From Alistipes sp. UBA940 (GTDB taxonomy: Bacteria > Bacteroidota > Bacteroidia > Bacteroidales > Rikenellaceae), in NCBI GenBank assembly GCA_002293425.1, contig DBDE01000022.1:1-30756 (forward strand): 30,756 nt of DNA, read 5' to 3'. Made by a program: the position numbers and the translations under genes. Positions within the stretch are counted from its first letter, which is position 1; each line of letters begins with the position of its first letter. Positions 9,650 to 17,254 of this stretch are shown here, in pieces. A model generated the notes under the pieces. It was not told where the DNA came from. It saw only the letters and a program-made list of their open reading frames with translations, and did no database searches.

Positions 9650-10575
9650 TATTTTGTCTTCTTTTCATTCTTTCATCTTTTCATCTTTTCGTTGCGGCGC
9701 AGCCGCCTGCGATCGAGGCGAGTTTTTCGCGCGACAGTGTGATGATAGGCGAGCAGTTCGACCTGTCGGTGAGGGTGGAGAAGGACGTGATGCAGGTCGT
9801 CGACTTTCCGGTGCTCACCGGAAGCGAACTTGCGCCCCAGGTGGAGATCCTGAGCGAAAGCAAAGTGGATACGCTGGTTTCCGAGAGCCGCAGGCAGGTT
9901 CTGACAAAGAGCTATCTGCTCACCGTTTGGCGCGAAGGGGGCTACAATATGGGTCGGTTTCCCGTGCTGTACCTCGACAAAAACAGGGTCGACACCCTGC
10001 TGACCGCCGACAGCCTGAGGATAATCGTGAGTACATACGACATCGATTTACAGACCGACAGCCCCGTCGGAATAAAGCGCATAAAACGCCTCTTCGGCGA
10101 GTGGTCGGGGTGGTTGCTGCTGGGAGTTTTGGGACTGATCGTGATCGGGGCGGCGGTGTGGCTGGTGAGGAAATTCCGCCACAAAATCCCGTTCCTTGCC
10201 CCCCGCGAAGTGTTGCCGCCCCACGTCGAAGCGATCCGGCAATTGGAGGTGTTGCGCAACCAAAAACTGCCGCAAAACGGTAAGCTGAAATTGTATTACA
10301 GCGGCGTGACCGATATTTTGCGCCAATACATCTCTTCGCGTTTCGCGATAGGCGCGATGGAGATGACCTCGGCCGAGATAGTGGACGCCCTGGGCGATTT
10401 TCGCGGAAACGAGATAGATGCCAAACATTTTGCCGACCTGGACGAGCTGCTCCGGACGGCCGATATGGTGAAGTTTGCGCGCGCCCAACCCTCGTCCGAT
10501 CAGGCCGACAGCGACTGGTACAGGGCATATTATTTTGTCGAGGAGACCAAACTCGTCGCACCTGCGGCTGAATGA
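9640..10575 (+). CDS. BatD/DUF4381-like membrane protein of the moxR cluster
   Basis: A 311-aa envelope protein. The signal peptide (1-20) ends FVAA before Q21. A periplasmic beta-rich domain (about 24-135) is followed by a single transmembrane helix at about 157-177 and a cytoplasmic helical tail that includes LKLYYSGVTDILRQYISSRF. This matches the protein normally found after DUF58 in Bacteroidetes moxR/bat operons; it is about half the length of a full BatD. Its signal peptide is encoded by a TTTTCAT-rich repeat, and its stop (10573-10575) lies in the first heptamer of the element at 10570. batA and batB, usually expected next, are missing. Confidence 0.75.
   Translation: MKKLFCLLFILSSFHLFVAAQPPAIEASFSRDSVMIGEQFDLSVRVEKDVMQVVDFPVLTGSELAPQVEILSESKVDTLVSESRRQVLTKSYLLTVWREGGYNMGRFPVLYLDKNRVDTLLTADSLRIIVSTYDIDLQTDSPVGIKRIKRLFGEWSGWLLLGVLGLIVIGAAVWLVRKFRHKIPFLAPREVLPPHVEAIRQLEVLRNQKLPQNGKLKLYYSGVTDILRQYISSRFAIGAMEMTSAEIVDALGDFRGNEIDAKHFADLDELLRTADMVKFARAQPSSDQADSDWYRAYYFVEETKLVAPAAE
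9658..9691 (+). repeat. TTTTCAT-type repeat encoding a signal peptide
   Basis: Units of 7-9 bp (CTTTTCATT, CTTTCAT, CTTTTCAT, CTTTTC) encode the hydrophobic core FILSSFHLF. They are inverted relative to the ATGAAAAAAT units at 9618-9649, giving the same two-arm layout as the heptamer elements but with less regular units. Confidence 0.55.
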
Positions 10576-10671
10576 AGAGTGAAAAATGAAGAGTGAAAAA
10601 AGATTGTTTTCGACGAAAGTGCTGCGTGGCTTCTGCGTAGCCTCATTCTTCATTCTTCATTGTTCATTCTT
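10570..10671 (+). repeat. Two-arm heptamer element spanning a gene junction
   Basis: The left arm has 4 units (GAATGAA, GAGTGAA, AAATGAA, GAGTGAA; 10570-10597). The right arm has 4 inverted units (CATTCTT, CATTCTT, CATTGTT, CATTCTT; 10644-10671). The core carries TTTCGACGAAA and a CTGCGTAGCC boundary, the reverse of GGCTACGCAG. The stop of the BatD-like gene is in unit 1, the start of the TPR gene is in unit 3, and the right arm encodes the hydrophobic core of the TPR signal peptide. Confidence 0.9.
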
Positions 10672-11224
10672 CATTTGCGAAGCACAGAAGTTTCCCGAAC
10701 GACGCATCGCGCGGGAGGGTAATAAGTTGTTTGAAAAGGAGGATATGGAGGGTGCGGGTGCGAAATATGGCGAAGCGTTGAAAATGCGCGAGGACTTTAC
10801 GGAGGCGACATTCAATCTGGGCAACGTGATGCTGGCCGAACAAAAGCCGGACGAGGCCATAGAGCTTTATAAGCAGATCTTGCGGCGCGACCCCACCGAC
10901 GACGATGCGCGATGGAACCTCGCCTATGCCCAAAAAATGAAAGAGGAACAGGAACAGGAACAACAGCAACAACAACCGCAGCAGGATCAGGATCAACAGG
11001 AACAGGAACAGGAACAGGAACAAGAACAAGACAAGGAACAGGAACAGCAGAGAGGTGGCGAGCAGCCCCAACCTCAGTCTCAGTCTCAGCCTCCGTCGGG
11101 AGGAATCTCGCAACAGGACGCCGAGGCGATTCTGGAAGCGATGCAGGCCGAGGAGGACAGGACCCAAAAGGAAAAAGAGGGCGAGAAGGTACCGGCGGTG
11201 GGCCGGAGCGGAAAGAATTGGTAA
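10586..11224 (+). CDS. BatC-like TPR protein, exported, Gln/Glu-rich
   Basis: A 212-aa protein with a repeat-derived signal peptide (1-33; hydrophobic core ASFFILHCSFFIC, likely cut before the Q of CEAQ). TPR-like helices span about 36-110 (ARYGEAL-type and NLGNVMLAEQKPDEAIELYKQIL patterns). A long Gln/Glu low-complexity tract runs about 117-170, from a CAGGAA-type hexanucleotide repeat that may slip in replication. The C-terminus SGKNW fits BatC/E proteins of Bacteroidetes aerotolerance operons. TPR proteins there probably scaffold VWA partners at the membrane, but no VWA gene is present here. The start codon lies inside a heptamer array. A 12-bp tandem duplication (11212-11235) crosses the stop codon. 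Confidence 0.8.
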   Translation: MKSEKRLFSTKVLRGFCVASFFILHCSFFICEAQKFPERRIAREGNKLFEKEDMEGAGAKYGEALKMREDFTEATFNLGNVMLAEQKPDEAIELYKQILRRDPTDDDARWNLAYAQKMKEEQEQEQQQQQPQQDQDQQEQEQEQEQEQDKEQEQQRGGEQPQPQSQSQPPSGGISQQDAEAILEAMQAEEDRTQKEKEGEKVPAVGRSGKNW

Positions 11225-11245
11225 AAGAATTGGTAGATTAAATAG

Positions 11246-11275
11246 TTGTATAGTTATAAATTATCACTATCTTTG
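11246..11275 (+). promoter_or_regulatory. Bacteroidetes sigma promoter of the DUF3276 gene
   Basis: TTG at 11246-11248, 19-nt spacer, and TATCTTTG at 11268-11275 (exact TAnnTTTG). It ends 26 bp before the ATG. This is the best full promoter match in the window. Confidence 0.8.
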
Positions 11276-11301
11276 CGCGTTCCTTTAACAAACCTAAGGC
11301 T

Positions 11302-11625
11302 ATGAGAGAAGATTTTGATTACCGTCGCGAAGATGGCGATGGTGGCGAGGAGGTGTATTCGAAGGTGGTGAGAGCTGGGAAGCGGACCTATTTTTTCGAT
11401 GTGAAAGAGACCCGTGGAGGGGATTATTTTATCACTCTGACCGAATCACGCAAGCGGATCGGCAGAACCGGTGAACCCATTTTTGAAAAAAGCAAAGTGT
11501 TCCTCTACAAAGAGGATTTTGCGAAGTTTGCAGAGGGGTTTGAGGATGCAGTGGCCTACGTGAAAAAGCATCGGCCCGAGTTCTTCGAACAGGAGGCTTC
11601 GGATGCCGAGTTCGACCGGCTGTAA
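11302..11625 (+). CDS. DUF3276 family (PUR-alpha-like) nucleic-acid-binding protein
   Basis: A 107-aa protein matching the DUF3276/PUR-alpha-like family. It shows EVYSKVVRAGKRTYFFDVKETRGGDYFITLTES, a beta-strand pattern, and the helical end KVFLYKEDFAKFAEGFEDAVAYVKK. A PUR-domain protein of this type from Borrelia binds RNA/DNA; Bacteroidetes members are small, abundant and single-domain. It has its own consensus promoter and two terminator-like hairpins after it, so it looks monocistronic. Cytoplasmic, no signal. Regulatory role inferred only. Confidence 0.88.
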   Translation: MREDFDYRREDGDGGEEVYSKVVRAGKRTYFFDVKETRGGDYFITLTESRKRIGRTGEPIFEKSKVFLYKEDFAKFAEGFEDAVAYVKKHRPEFFEQEASDAEFDRL

Positions 11626-11647
11626 AAGAAATTATCTAAGATTGTCA

Positions 11648-11685
11648 ATCATCCTTCGGAAGCTATTCGGGGGATGGTTTTTTTT
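11648..11685 (+). terminator. Probable intrinsic terminator after DUF3276
   Basis: CATCC (11650-11654) pairs with GGATG (11672-11676), extendable by a wobble and an A-T pair, and is followed by 8 T (11678-11685). The loop contains a small CTTCGGAAG hairpin. Confidence 0.6.
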
Positions 11686-11706
11686 GTGAGTGGAGAGTGA
11701 AAAAAA

Positions 11707-11736
11707 TGTCCTCTCTGCGAAAGAGGGCACTTTTTT
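11707..11736. terminator. Bidirectional terminator-like hairpin
   Basis: TGTCCTCT (11707-11714) pairs with AGAGGGCA (11722-11729, one G-U), flanked by A7 on the left and T6 on the right. It can serve DUF3276 on the plus strand and the small minus-strand ORF at 11765-11941. Confidence 0.65.
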
Positions 11737-11764
11737 GTTATGCGCCGTTCGATGACAACAACCC

Positions 11765-11941
11765 TCACCGTGGCTTCTTGGGATTCAACAACCTCCTTTC
11801 TATAAACGTGCCCCGAGGGGCATCGGAATTGATTGGTGCACTGCGATAATGGTCGGGCACGGAGCGTCCCGACGTGGTGATGTATCCCTTTACGAGTACT
11901 TTTTTCTTATTATCCGACTGGTGTTTCGAAGAGTTGTCCAT
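11765..11941 (-). CDS. Small basic protein, 58 aa, hypothetical
   Basis: Reads MDNSSKHQSDNKKKVLVKGY, then ITTSGRSVPDHYRSAP and a basic tail ending NPKKPR. The pattern KVxVKGYxxxxGxxVxxHYR resembles short basic Bacteroidetes proteins with a KGYTRKDGTYVKPHYR-like motif, from memory. I prefer the ATG at 11939-11941 to the upstream one (12031) because the conserved-looking part begins there. It lies alone between a bidirectional terminator and the tig promoter region. Function unknown. It could be spurious. Confidence 0.5.
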   Translation of the reverse strand: MDNSSKHQSDNKKKVLVKGYITTSGRSVPDHYRSAPINSDAPRGTFIERRLLNPKKPR

Positions 11942-12050
11942 AACCGTTGCGTGTTTTGAATAGGATGCCTCCGGTGGGGCGTACAGACAAATTGCGTGCA
12001 AAACCTTAGCTCGCTCCGAAAAAAAGTCCAAAATAGTAGAATAAATTTTG

Positions 12051-12058
12051 TATCTTCG
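12051..12058 (+). promoter_or_regulatory. Likely tig -7 promoter element
   Basis: TATCTTCG, one mismatch from TAnnTTTG, 31 bp before the tig ATG. No convincing -33 TTG. Confidence 0.5.
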
Positions 12059-12089
12059 CGCAGTATTTTCGTGAAAATTTCAGAACAAA

Positions 12090-13157
12090 ATGGATATAAA
12101 AACTCAACAGAACGAGGGGGTGATGGTGTTCCGGGTGACGGTGGACGGGGGTGACTACGCGCCGGAGGTGGAAAAAAGTTTAAAGGACCTGCGCCGCAAA
12201 GCCAATGTGCCCGGGTTTCGGCCCGGAATGGTGCCGGCCGGTGTGGTGAACAAAATGTATGGCAAAGGGGTCAGGGCCGAACAAGCCTATCGCAAAGCCA
12301 ACGCCGAAGTGTTCAAACACATAGAGGAGCAAAAGCTCGACATTATGGGCGACGTGATGCCGAGCGACCAGCAGGGGGAGCTGTCGTTCGAGGATGGCGT
12401 TGCGAGCCACGAATTTGTCTTCGAAGCGGGCATTGCGCCTGCGGTGGAGGTCGACGTGGAGGGCGAAAAGCTGACCCGATACAAAATAAAGCCCACCAAA
12501 GAGATGAAGGAGGGGTACAGGGCACGCCTTTTGCGGCCGTACGGCAAGATGGAGGGTGAAAAGTTTGTGGAACCGGTCATCGACGAAGAGCTGTTCAAGA
12601 CGATGTTCCCCGGTGGAGATGTGACCGACGAGAAGGGGCTGGAGAAGTTCGTCGACAACCTCATCGAGCAGGACCTGGCCAGGGAGAGCGACTTTCTGCT
12701 GACGCTTCAGCTCAAAAACCTGATCCTGAAAAAGGCGGGATTGAAATTGCCGGAAGAGTTTCTCAAAAAATGGCTGTTCGCCGTCAACGAGGGCAAATTC
12801 ACGATGGAAGAGATAGAGAAGGACTTTGCGGGCTTCGTGAGAATGATGGGGTGGAACCTGGTGATGCGCCACTATGAAACCAAGCTGGGGTTGCAGGTCA
12901 CCAAGGAGGATGTGGAGGCCGAAGCGCGGGCGATGGCGGCGATGCAGTTTGCGCAATATGGGATGAGGGATGTGCCGGAAGAGACGCTGAAAGGTTTTGC
13001 CGGAACGATACTCGAAAACCGCGAGCAGGCGCAGCAAATCTTCGAGCGCGTCAGGGAGGACAAGGTGCTGGACGCGATCAAGCCCACCCTGAAGATCTCG
13101 GACAAAGCGGTGAGCGTGGAGGAGTTCCAGAAAATCGCAGGGGAGGTTAATGATTAA
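12090..13157 (+). CDS. tig: Trigger factor, short form lacking the PPIase domain
   Basis: A 355-aa ribosome-associated chaperone that shelters nascent chains at the exit tunnel. The ribosome-binding signature GFRPGMVP is at 42-49 in an N-terminal domain of about 1-135. The C-terminal chaperone arms run from about 165 (DEELFKTMFPG onward) to the end. Full-length trigger factors are about 430-450 aa; the roughly 100-residue FKBP-type PPIase domain expected between these parts is absent, replaced by a short linker (about 136-165). The frame is clean. The stop TAA (13155-13157) lies in the first heptamer of a GATTAAC/GATTAGC array. It precedes clpP-clpX, a common tig-clpP-clpX order. Confidence 0.9.
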   Translation: MDIKTQQNEGVMVFRVTVDGGDYAPEVEKSLKDLRRKANVPGFRPGMVPAGVVNKMYGKGVRAEQAYRKANAEVFKHIEEQKLDIMGDVMPSDQQGELSFEDGVASHEFVFEAGIAPAVEVDVEGEKLTRYKIKPTKEMKEGYRARLLRPYGKMEGEKFVEPVIDEELFKTMFPGGDVTDEKGLEKFVDNLIEQDLARESDFLLTLQLKNLILKKAGLKLPEEFLKKWLFAVNEGKFTMEEIEKDFAGFVRMMGWNLVMRHYETKLGLQVTKEDVEAEARAMAAMQFAQYGMRDVPEETLKGFAGTILENREQAQQIFERVREDKVLDAIKPTLKISDKAVSVEEFQKIAGEVND

Positions 13158-13197
13158 CGATTAGTTATTAGCGATTAGCGATTAGCGGGCTACGCGG
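13152..13197 (+). repeat. GATTAGC heptamer array with GGGCTACGCGG boundary, at the tig stop
   Basis: Five units: GATTAAC, GATTAGT, TATTAGC, GATTAGC, GATTAGC (13152-13186), then GGGCTACGCGG (13187-13197). Every unit has TAA or TAG on the tig sense strand, and the tig stop is in unit 1. The same boundary string follows arrays at 18386, 19901, 22133, 24122 and 29768 with small changes. Confidence 0.88.
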
Positions 13198-13522
13198 AAT
13201 AAGCGCGAGGGCTTTGGTGAGTGGTTTTCAAAAAAAGAGATTTGGCGCGGAGCGTTAAATGAGAGGGAGGACTAAAAGTGCCCGCCGTAGCAGACCATTT
13301 GCTTGCAAATGTGCGAAGCATGCGCAGGCAACGTTAGGCCGACCGAAATAGCGAGCGGCTCATCGGCTTTTTTGAAAAGCCACGAACCGAAAAAGCCGGA
13401 GCAGGTGGCCGTGCGTAGGCGAAGGATAACCTGCGAAGAGGCGCACACCGACGAAGCAGGCGCGCAATAAACACAACTTTTTTGCAGTTTTATATACCTA
13501 ACATATATAAAACTTAAATGAT
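13198..13522 (+). other. tig-clpP spacer with long intergenic repeat (46-mer copy 1)
   Basis: No ORF is convincing here. The spacer continues the element that begins at 13152. It has a CATTTGC/GCAAATG hairpin near 13300 and a 46-bp module at 13417-13462 that matches the complement of 19722-19767 at 44 of 46 positions. Near the clpP start, TTTG (13481-13484), 19 nt, and TATATAAA (13504-13511) form a weak promoter candidate. Confidence 0.65.
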
Positions 13523-14194
13523 ATGAGAAAATCGGAATTCGAAAAGTTTGCCACAGGCCATCTGGGGATAAATTCCCTCAAACTGCACGACTTCAAAAGT
13601 GAGTTCGAAGGCTATGTGTCCCCCACCATCATCGAGGAGCGACAATTGAACGTCGCCGCAATGGATGTGTTTTCGCGGCTGATGATGGACAGGATAATTT
13701 TCCTCGGTGCACCCATCTACGACGACGTGGCCAATATCGTCCAGGCGCAATTGCTCTTTCTGGAATCGAGCGACGCCGAGCGCGATATTCAGATCTACAT
13801 CAACTCGCCCGGCGGAAGCGTCAGTGCAGGGCTGGGGATCTACGACACGATGCAGCTGATCCGTCCCCACGTCGCGACCACCTGTACCGGACTTGCGGCG
13901 AGTATGGGTGCAATCCTGTTGACTGCCGGCGAAAAGGGACGTCGGAGTGTGTTGCCCCACGCCCGGGTGATGATCCACCAGCCGCTGGGAGGTGCGCAAG
14001 GGCAGGCGAGTGACATCGAAATCACGGCAAGGGAGATAATCAAGACGCGCAAGGAGCTTTACGAGATACTGGCCAACCACACCGGACAGCCATACGAGAA
14101 GATAGAGGCGGACGGCGATCGCGACTATTGGATGAGTGCCGCCCAGGCCGTGGAGTATGGTTTGGTGGACGAAATTGTTGCAAAGAGAAAATAA
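13523..14194 (+). CDS. clpP: ATP-dependent Clp protease proteolytic subunit
   Basis: A 223-aa serine protease subunit that forms the tetradecameric ClpP barrel and degrades substrates fed by ClpX. The catalytic triad is Ser127 (GLAASMGA), His152 (ARVMIHQPLGG) and Asp201 (DRDYWMSA). NSPGGSVSAGLGIYD is the conserved oxyanion and binding strand. The N-terminal extension of about 25 residues is modest and typical of Bacteroidetes. The stop is 4 nt before the clpX ATG, so the two are co-translated. An ATG a few bases upstream (13514) reads ATG ATA TGA and is not the start. Preceded by a long repeat-rich spacer after tig. Confidence 0.97.
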   Translation: MRKSEFEKFATGHLGINSLKLHDFKSEFEGYVSPTIIEERQLNVAAMDVFSRLMMDRIIFLGAPIYDDVANIVQAQLLFLESSDAERDIQIYINSPGGSVSAGLGIYDTMQLIRPHVATTCTGLAASMGAILLTAGEKGRRSVLPHARVMIHQPLGGAQGQASDIEITAREIIKTRKELYEILANHTGQPYEKIEADGDRDYWMSAAQAVEYGLVDEIVAKRK

Positions 14195-14198
14195 ATAG

Positions 14199-15242
14199 AT
14201 GAGCAATTTACCAACCCCACACCGGATAAAAGCGTCGCTGGACGAGTATGTCATCGGGCAGGACGAAGCCAAGCGATACCTGTCGGTGGCGGTCTATAAC
14301 CACTATAAGCGGTTGCTTTGTAAGGTTTCGGGCGACGGAAAACCCGCCGTCGAGATAGACAAGAGCAACATAATTCTGGTCGGGCCCACGGGGACGGGCA
14401 AAACCCTGCTGGCACGGACGATAGCGAGGCTACTCGAAGTTCCGTTCACCATTGTCGACGCGACCGTGTTGACCGAGGCGGGCTATGTGGGCGAAGATGT
14501 GGAGGGCATTTTGACGCGACTGTTGCAGGCCGCCGATTATAATGTGGAGGCGGCCCAGCGCGGAATCGTGTTTATTGACGAGATAGACAAAATAGCCCGA
14601 AAGAGCGACAATCCGTCGATAACCCGCGATGTGAGCGGCGAGGGTGTACAGCAGGCGTTGTTGAAGATTTTGGAGGGCACGGTGGTGAACGTTCCGCCCC
14701 AGGGCGGGAGGAAGCATCCCGAGCAGAAGTATGTTCAGGTCGACACGACCGACATCCTGTTTGTTTGCGGCGGGGCATTCGACGGGATAGAGAAGGTGAT
14801 TTCGCGCAGGCTGGGGGCAGGGGCGATAGGGTACGGCGCGTCGGGAAAAAAATCGTTCGACCGAGACGATGTGTTGAAGTATATCGAGCCGCAGGACATC
14901 AAGGGTTTCGGACTGATACCCGAACTGGTGGGCCGGTTGCCGGTGCTTACATATCTCAAACCGCTGGACAAGGAGGCGTTGAGGCGGATCCTGACCGAGC
15001 CCCGTAACGCCATCACCAAGCAGTACGAAGCCCTTTTTGCGATGGACGGGGTACGGTTGATGTTCGAACAGGGGGCGTTGGACTTTGTCGTCGAGCGGGC
15101 GATGGAGTACAAGCTGGGGGCGAGGGGATTGAGGAGCATAGTGGAAAACATTATGATGGATGCGATGTACGATATGCCGTCGAGCCCCGAATTGCGGGAG
15201 CTGGTGGTGACGAGGGAGTATGCCGAAGCGAAGGTCGCGTGA
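14199..15242 (+). CDS. clpX: ClpX AAA+ unfoldase lacking the N-terminal zinc-binding domain
   Basis: A 347-aa unfoldase. The AAA+ module is complete: Walker A GPTGTGKT at 62-69, Walker B VFIDE at 124-128, pore-1 loop GYVG at 95-98, RKH loop at 171-173, and sensor-2 GARG at 307-310. The ClpP-docking tripeptide, normally IGF, reads IGY at 210-212. The protein starts just before LPTPHRIKASLDEYVIGQ, so the usual N-terminal C4 zinc domain (about 60 residues, substrate and adaptor binding) is missing. Only 4 nt separate it from clpP, leaving no room for the domain, and no Cys-rich sequence lies nearby. Adaptor use probably differs; the protease partner function should remain. Confidence 0.95.
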   Translation: MSNLPTPHRIKASLDEYVIGQDEAKRYLSVAVYNHYKRLLCKVSGDGKPAVEIDKSNIILVGPTGTGKTLLARTIARLLEVPFTIVDATVLTEAGYVGEDVEGILTRLLQAADYNVEAAQRGIVFIDEIDKIARKSDNPSITRDVSGEGVQQALLKILEGTVVNVPPQGGRKHPEQKYVQVDTTDILFVCGGAFDGIEKVISRRLGAGAIGYGASGKKSFDRDDVLKYIEPQDIKGFGLIPELVGRLPVLTYLKPLDKEALRRILTEPRNAITKQYEALFAMDGVRLMFEQGALDFVVERAMEYKLGARGLRSIVENIMMDAMYDMPSSPELRELVVTREYAEAKVA

Positions 15243-15262
15243 GAAAGGTTTGTTAGAGGATT

Positions 15263-17254
15263 ATGAAAGTTGCAGATAATATCAGGATTCTGGCCCTGTC
15301 GATGGTCGAAAAGGCCCGAAGCGGTCACCCGGGCGGCGCAATGGGTGGGGCCGATTTCATCAATGTGCTCTACTCGGAGTTTTTGAGGTACGATCCCGAC
15401 GATGCTCACTGGGCGTTCAGGGACAGGTTCTTTCTGGACCCCGGCCATATGTCGCCTATGCTCTATGCGGTGCTCCATTTGGCGGGGTTCTATTCGCGGG
15501 AAGATTTGGAGAATTTCCGGCAGTGGCAGTCGTCCACGCCCGGCCATCCCGAGTGGGATTTGGCTCACGGGATCGAGAATAGCTCGGGCCCGCTGGGTCA
15601 GGGGCACGCTATGGCGTTGGGGAGTGCTATGGCCGAGCGGTTTCTGGCCTCGCGGTTCGGCGAGTGGATGGCGCACAAGACCTACGCCTATATCTCCGAC
15701 GGCGGGATACAGGAAGAGGTGGCGGCCGGAGTGGGCAGGATAGCGGGCCACTTGGGGCTGAGCAACTTCATAATGTACTATGACGCCAACGACGTGCAGC
15801 TTTCGACCACGGTGACGGAGGTCGACACGGAGGATGTGGCGGCTAAATATCGCGCTTGGGAGTGGAATGTGTTGGAGGTGGATGGCAATAATGCCGACGA
15901 CATTCGTGTGGCTTTGCGGTTGGCGGGTGCCCAGACCGAGAAGCCGACGCTGATAATAGGCCGGACGGTGATGGGCAAGGGGGCGGTGGGCAAACAGGGG
16001 GAGAGTTTCGAGAATATGGTGTCGACCCATGGGCAGCCGCTGAGTGCTGCGGGGGCGGATATTGCGGGTACTATCCGAAATCTCGGGGGCGATCCGGACG
16101 ATCCGTTCGCGGTGTTTCCCGAGTCGGTGTCTCTTTACTCCAATCGAAGGGAGGCGTTGAGAAGTTATGTTGCCGAGCATCGGGCTGCGGAGAAAATGTG
16201 GCGCAGGGAGAATGGCGAGCTGGCGGCGAAACTCGATCTGTTCCTGAGCGGCAGGTTGCCCGACATAGATTACGATTCGATTGCGGTTCCGGCCGACGGG
16301 CCCACCCGAAATGCTTCGGCGGCGGTGCTGGGGGTGTATGGCGATGTGGTGGAGAATATGATTGTGGCGTCGGCCGATTTGAGCAATAGCGACAAGACCG
16401 ATGGTTTTCTGAAGAAAACGCACGCCTTTACGCGCGGCGATTTCAGCGGACGGTTCTTCCAGGCCGGGGTGAGCGAGTTCACTATGGCGTGTGTGATGAA
16501 CGGGATGGCGTTGCACGGCGGGGTGATTCCGGCTTGCGGGACGTTTTTTGTTTTTTCGGACTATATGAAACCGGCCATTCGGATGGCGGCATTGATGAGG
16601 TTGCACGTGGTTTGGGTGTGGAGCCACGACAGTTTCCGTGTCGGCGAGGACGGACCGACCCATCAGCCGATAGAGCAGGAGATGCAGATTCGCCTTATGG
16701 AGCACGTGCGCAATCATCGCGGCGAGCGGAGTGTGGTTGTGCTTCGTCCGGCGGATGGGGCGGAGACGGTGGAGGCGTGGAGGCTGGCGATGGAGGAAGA
16801 ACGTCCTGTCGCCTTGATTCTTTCGAGGCAGAATGTGAAGGACGTTGTTTCGCGCCAGGCGGCCAGGGGGTTGAGACAGGGGGGGTATGTGGCCGTCGAT
16901 AGCGAAAATCCCGACATCGTTCTTATCGCCAACGGGAGCGAAGTGGCAACGTTGAGGGACGGGGCGAAGTTGTTGGAGCGCGATGGCATCAGGGCGCGGA
17001 TAGTGAGCGTTCCGAGCGAGGGGCTGCTGTGTGATCAACCTGCCGAGTATCGACAGACCATTATTCCGGCCGGTGTTCCGCGCTATGGGCTCACGTCGGG
17101 GTTGCCGATGTCGTTAAGAGGTCTGGTGGGCGAGGAGGGGGTTATTCACGGGCTGGACCATTTCGGCTATTCGGCCCCGTTCAAGGTGCTCGACGAAAAA
17201 TTCGGCTTCTCGGGGGAAAATGTGTACAATCAGGTAAAAAAAATATTATTATGA
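15263..17254 (+). CDS. tkt: Transketolase
   Basis: A 663-aa thiamine-diphosphate enzyme of the non-oxidative pentose phosphate pathway, moving two-carbon units between ketoses and aldoses. Landmarks: GHPGGAMGGAD at about 21-31, GPLGQGHAMALGSAMAE, the cofactor-binding stretch SDGGIQEE with YDANDVQLS (SDG in place of the classic GDG, as I recall for Bacteroidetes homologues), and DSFRVGEDGPTHQPIEQ in the pyrimidine-binding domain. The C-terminal domain ends normally. 20 nt follow clpX, and the TGA stop overlaps the porin ATG as ATGA. Cytoplasmic. Confidence 0.96.
   Translation: MKVADNIRILALSMVEKARSGHPGGAMGGADFINVLYSEFLRYDPDDAHWAFRDRFFLDPGHMSPMLYAVLHLAGFYSREDLENFRQWQSSTPGHPEWDLAHGIENSSGPLGQGHAMALGSAMAERFLASRFGEWMAHKTYAYISDGGIQEEVAAGVGRIAGHLGLSNFIMYYDANDVQLSTTVTEVDTEDVAAKYRAWEWNVLEVDGNNADDIRVALRLAGAQTEKPTLIIGRTVMGKGAVGKQGESFENMVSTHGQPLSAAGADIAGTIRNLGGDPDDPFAVFPESVSLYSNRREALRSYVAEHRAAEKMWRRENGELAAKLDLFLSGRLPDIDYDSIAVPADGPTRNASAAVLGVYGDVVENMIVASADLSNSDKTDGFLKKTHAFTRGDFSGRFFQAGVSEFTMACVMNGMALHGGVIPACGTFFVFSDYMKPAIRMAALMRLHVVWVWSHDSFRVGEDGPTHQPIEQEMQIRLMEHVRNHRGERSVVVLRPADGAETVEAWRLAMEEERPVALILSRQNVKDVVSRQAARGLRQGGYVAVDSENPDIVLIANGSEVATLRDGAKLLERDGIRARIVSVPSEGLLCDQPAEYRQTIIPAGVPRYGLTSGLPMSLRGLVGEEGVIHGLDHFGYSAPFKVLDEKFGFSGENVYNQVKKILL

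Noticed and set aside
10945..11052. CAGGAA-rich tract considered as a member of the heptamer repeat family
   Set aside because: The period is 6 bp (3 x 2), typical of a Gln/Glu coding low-complexity tract, with no inverted arm or core.
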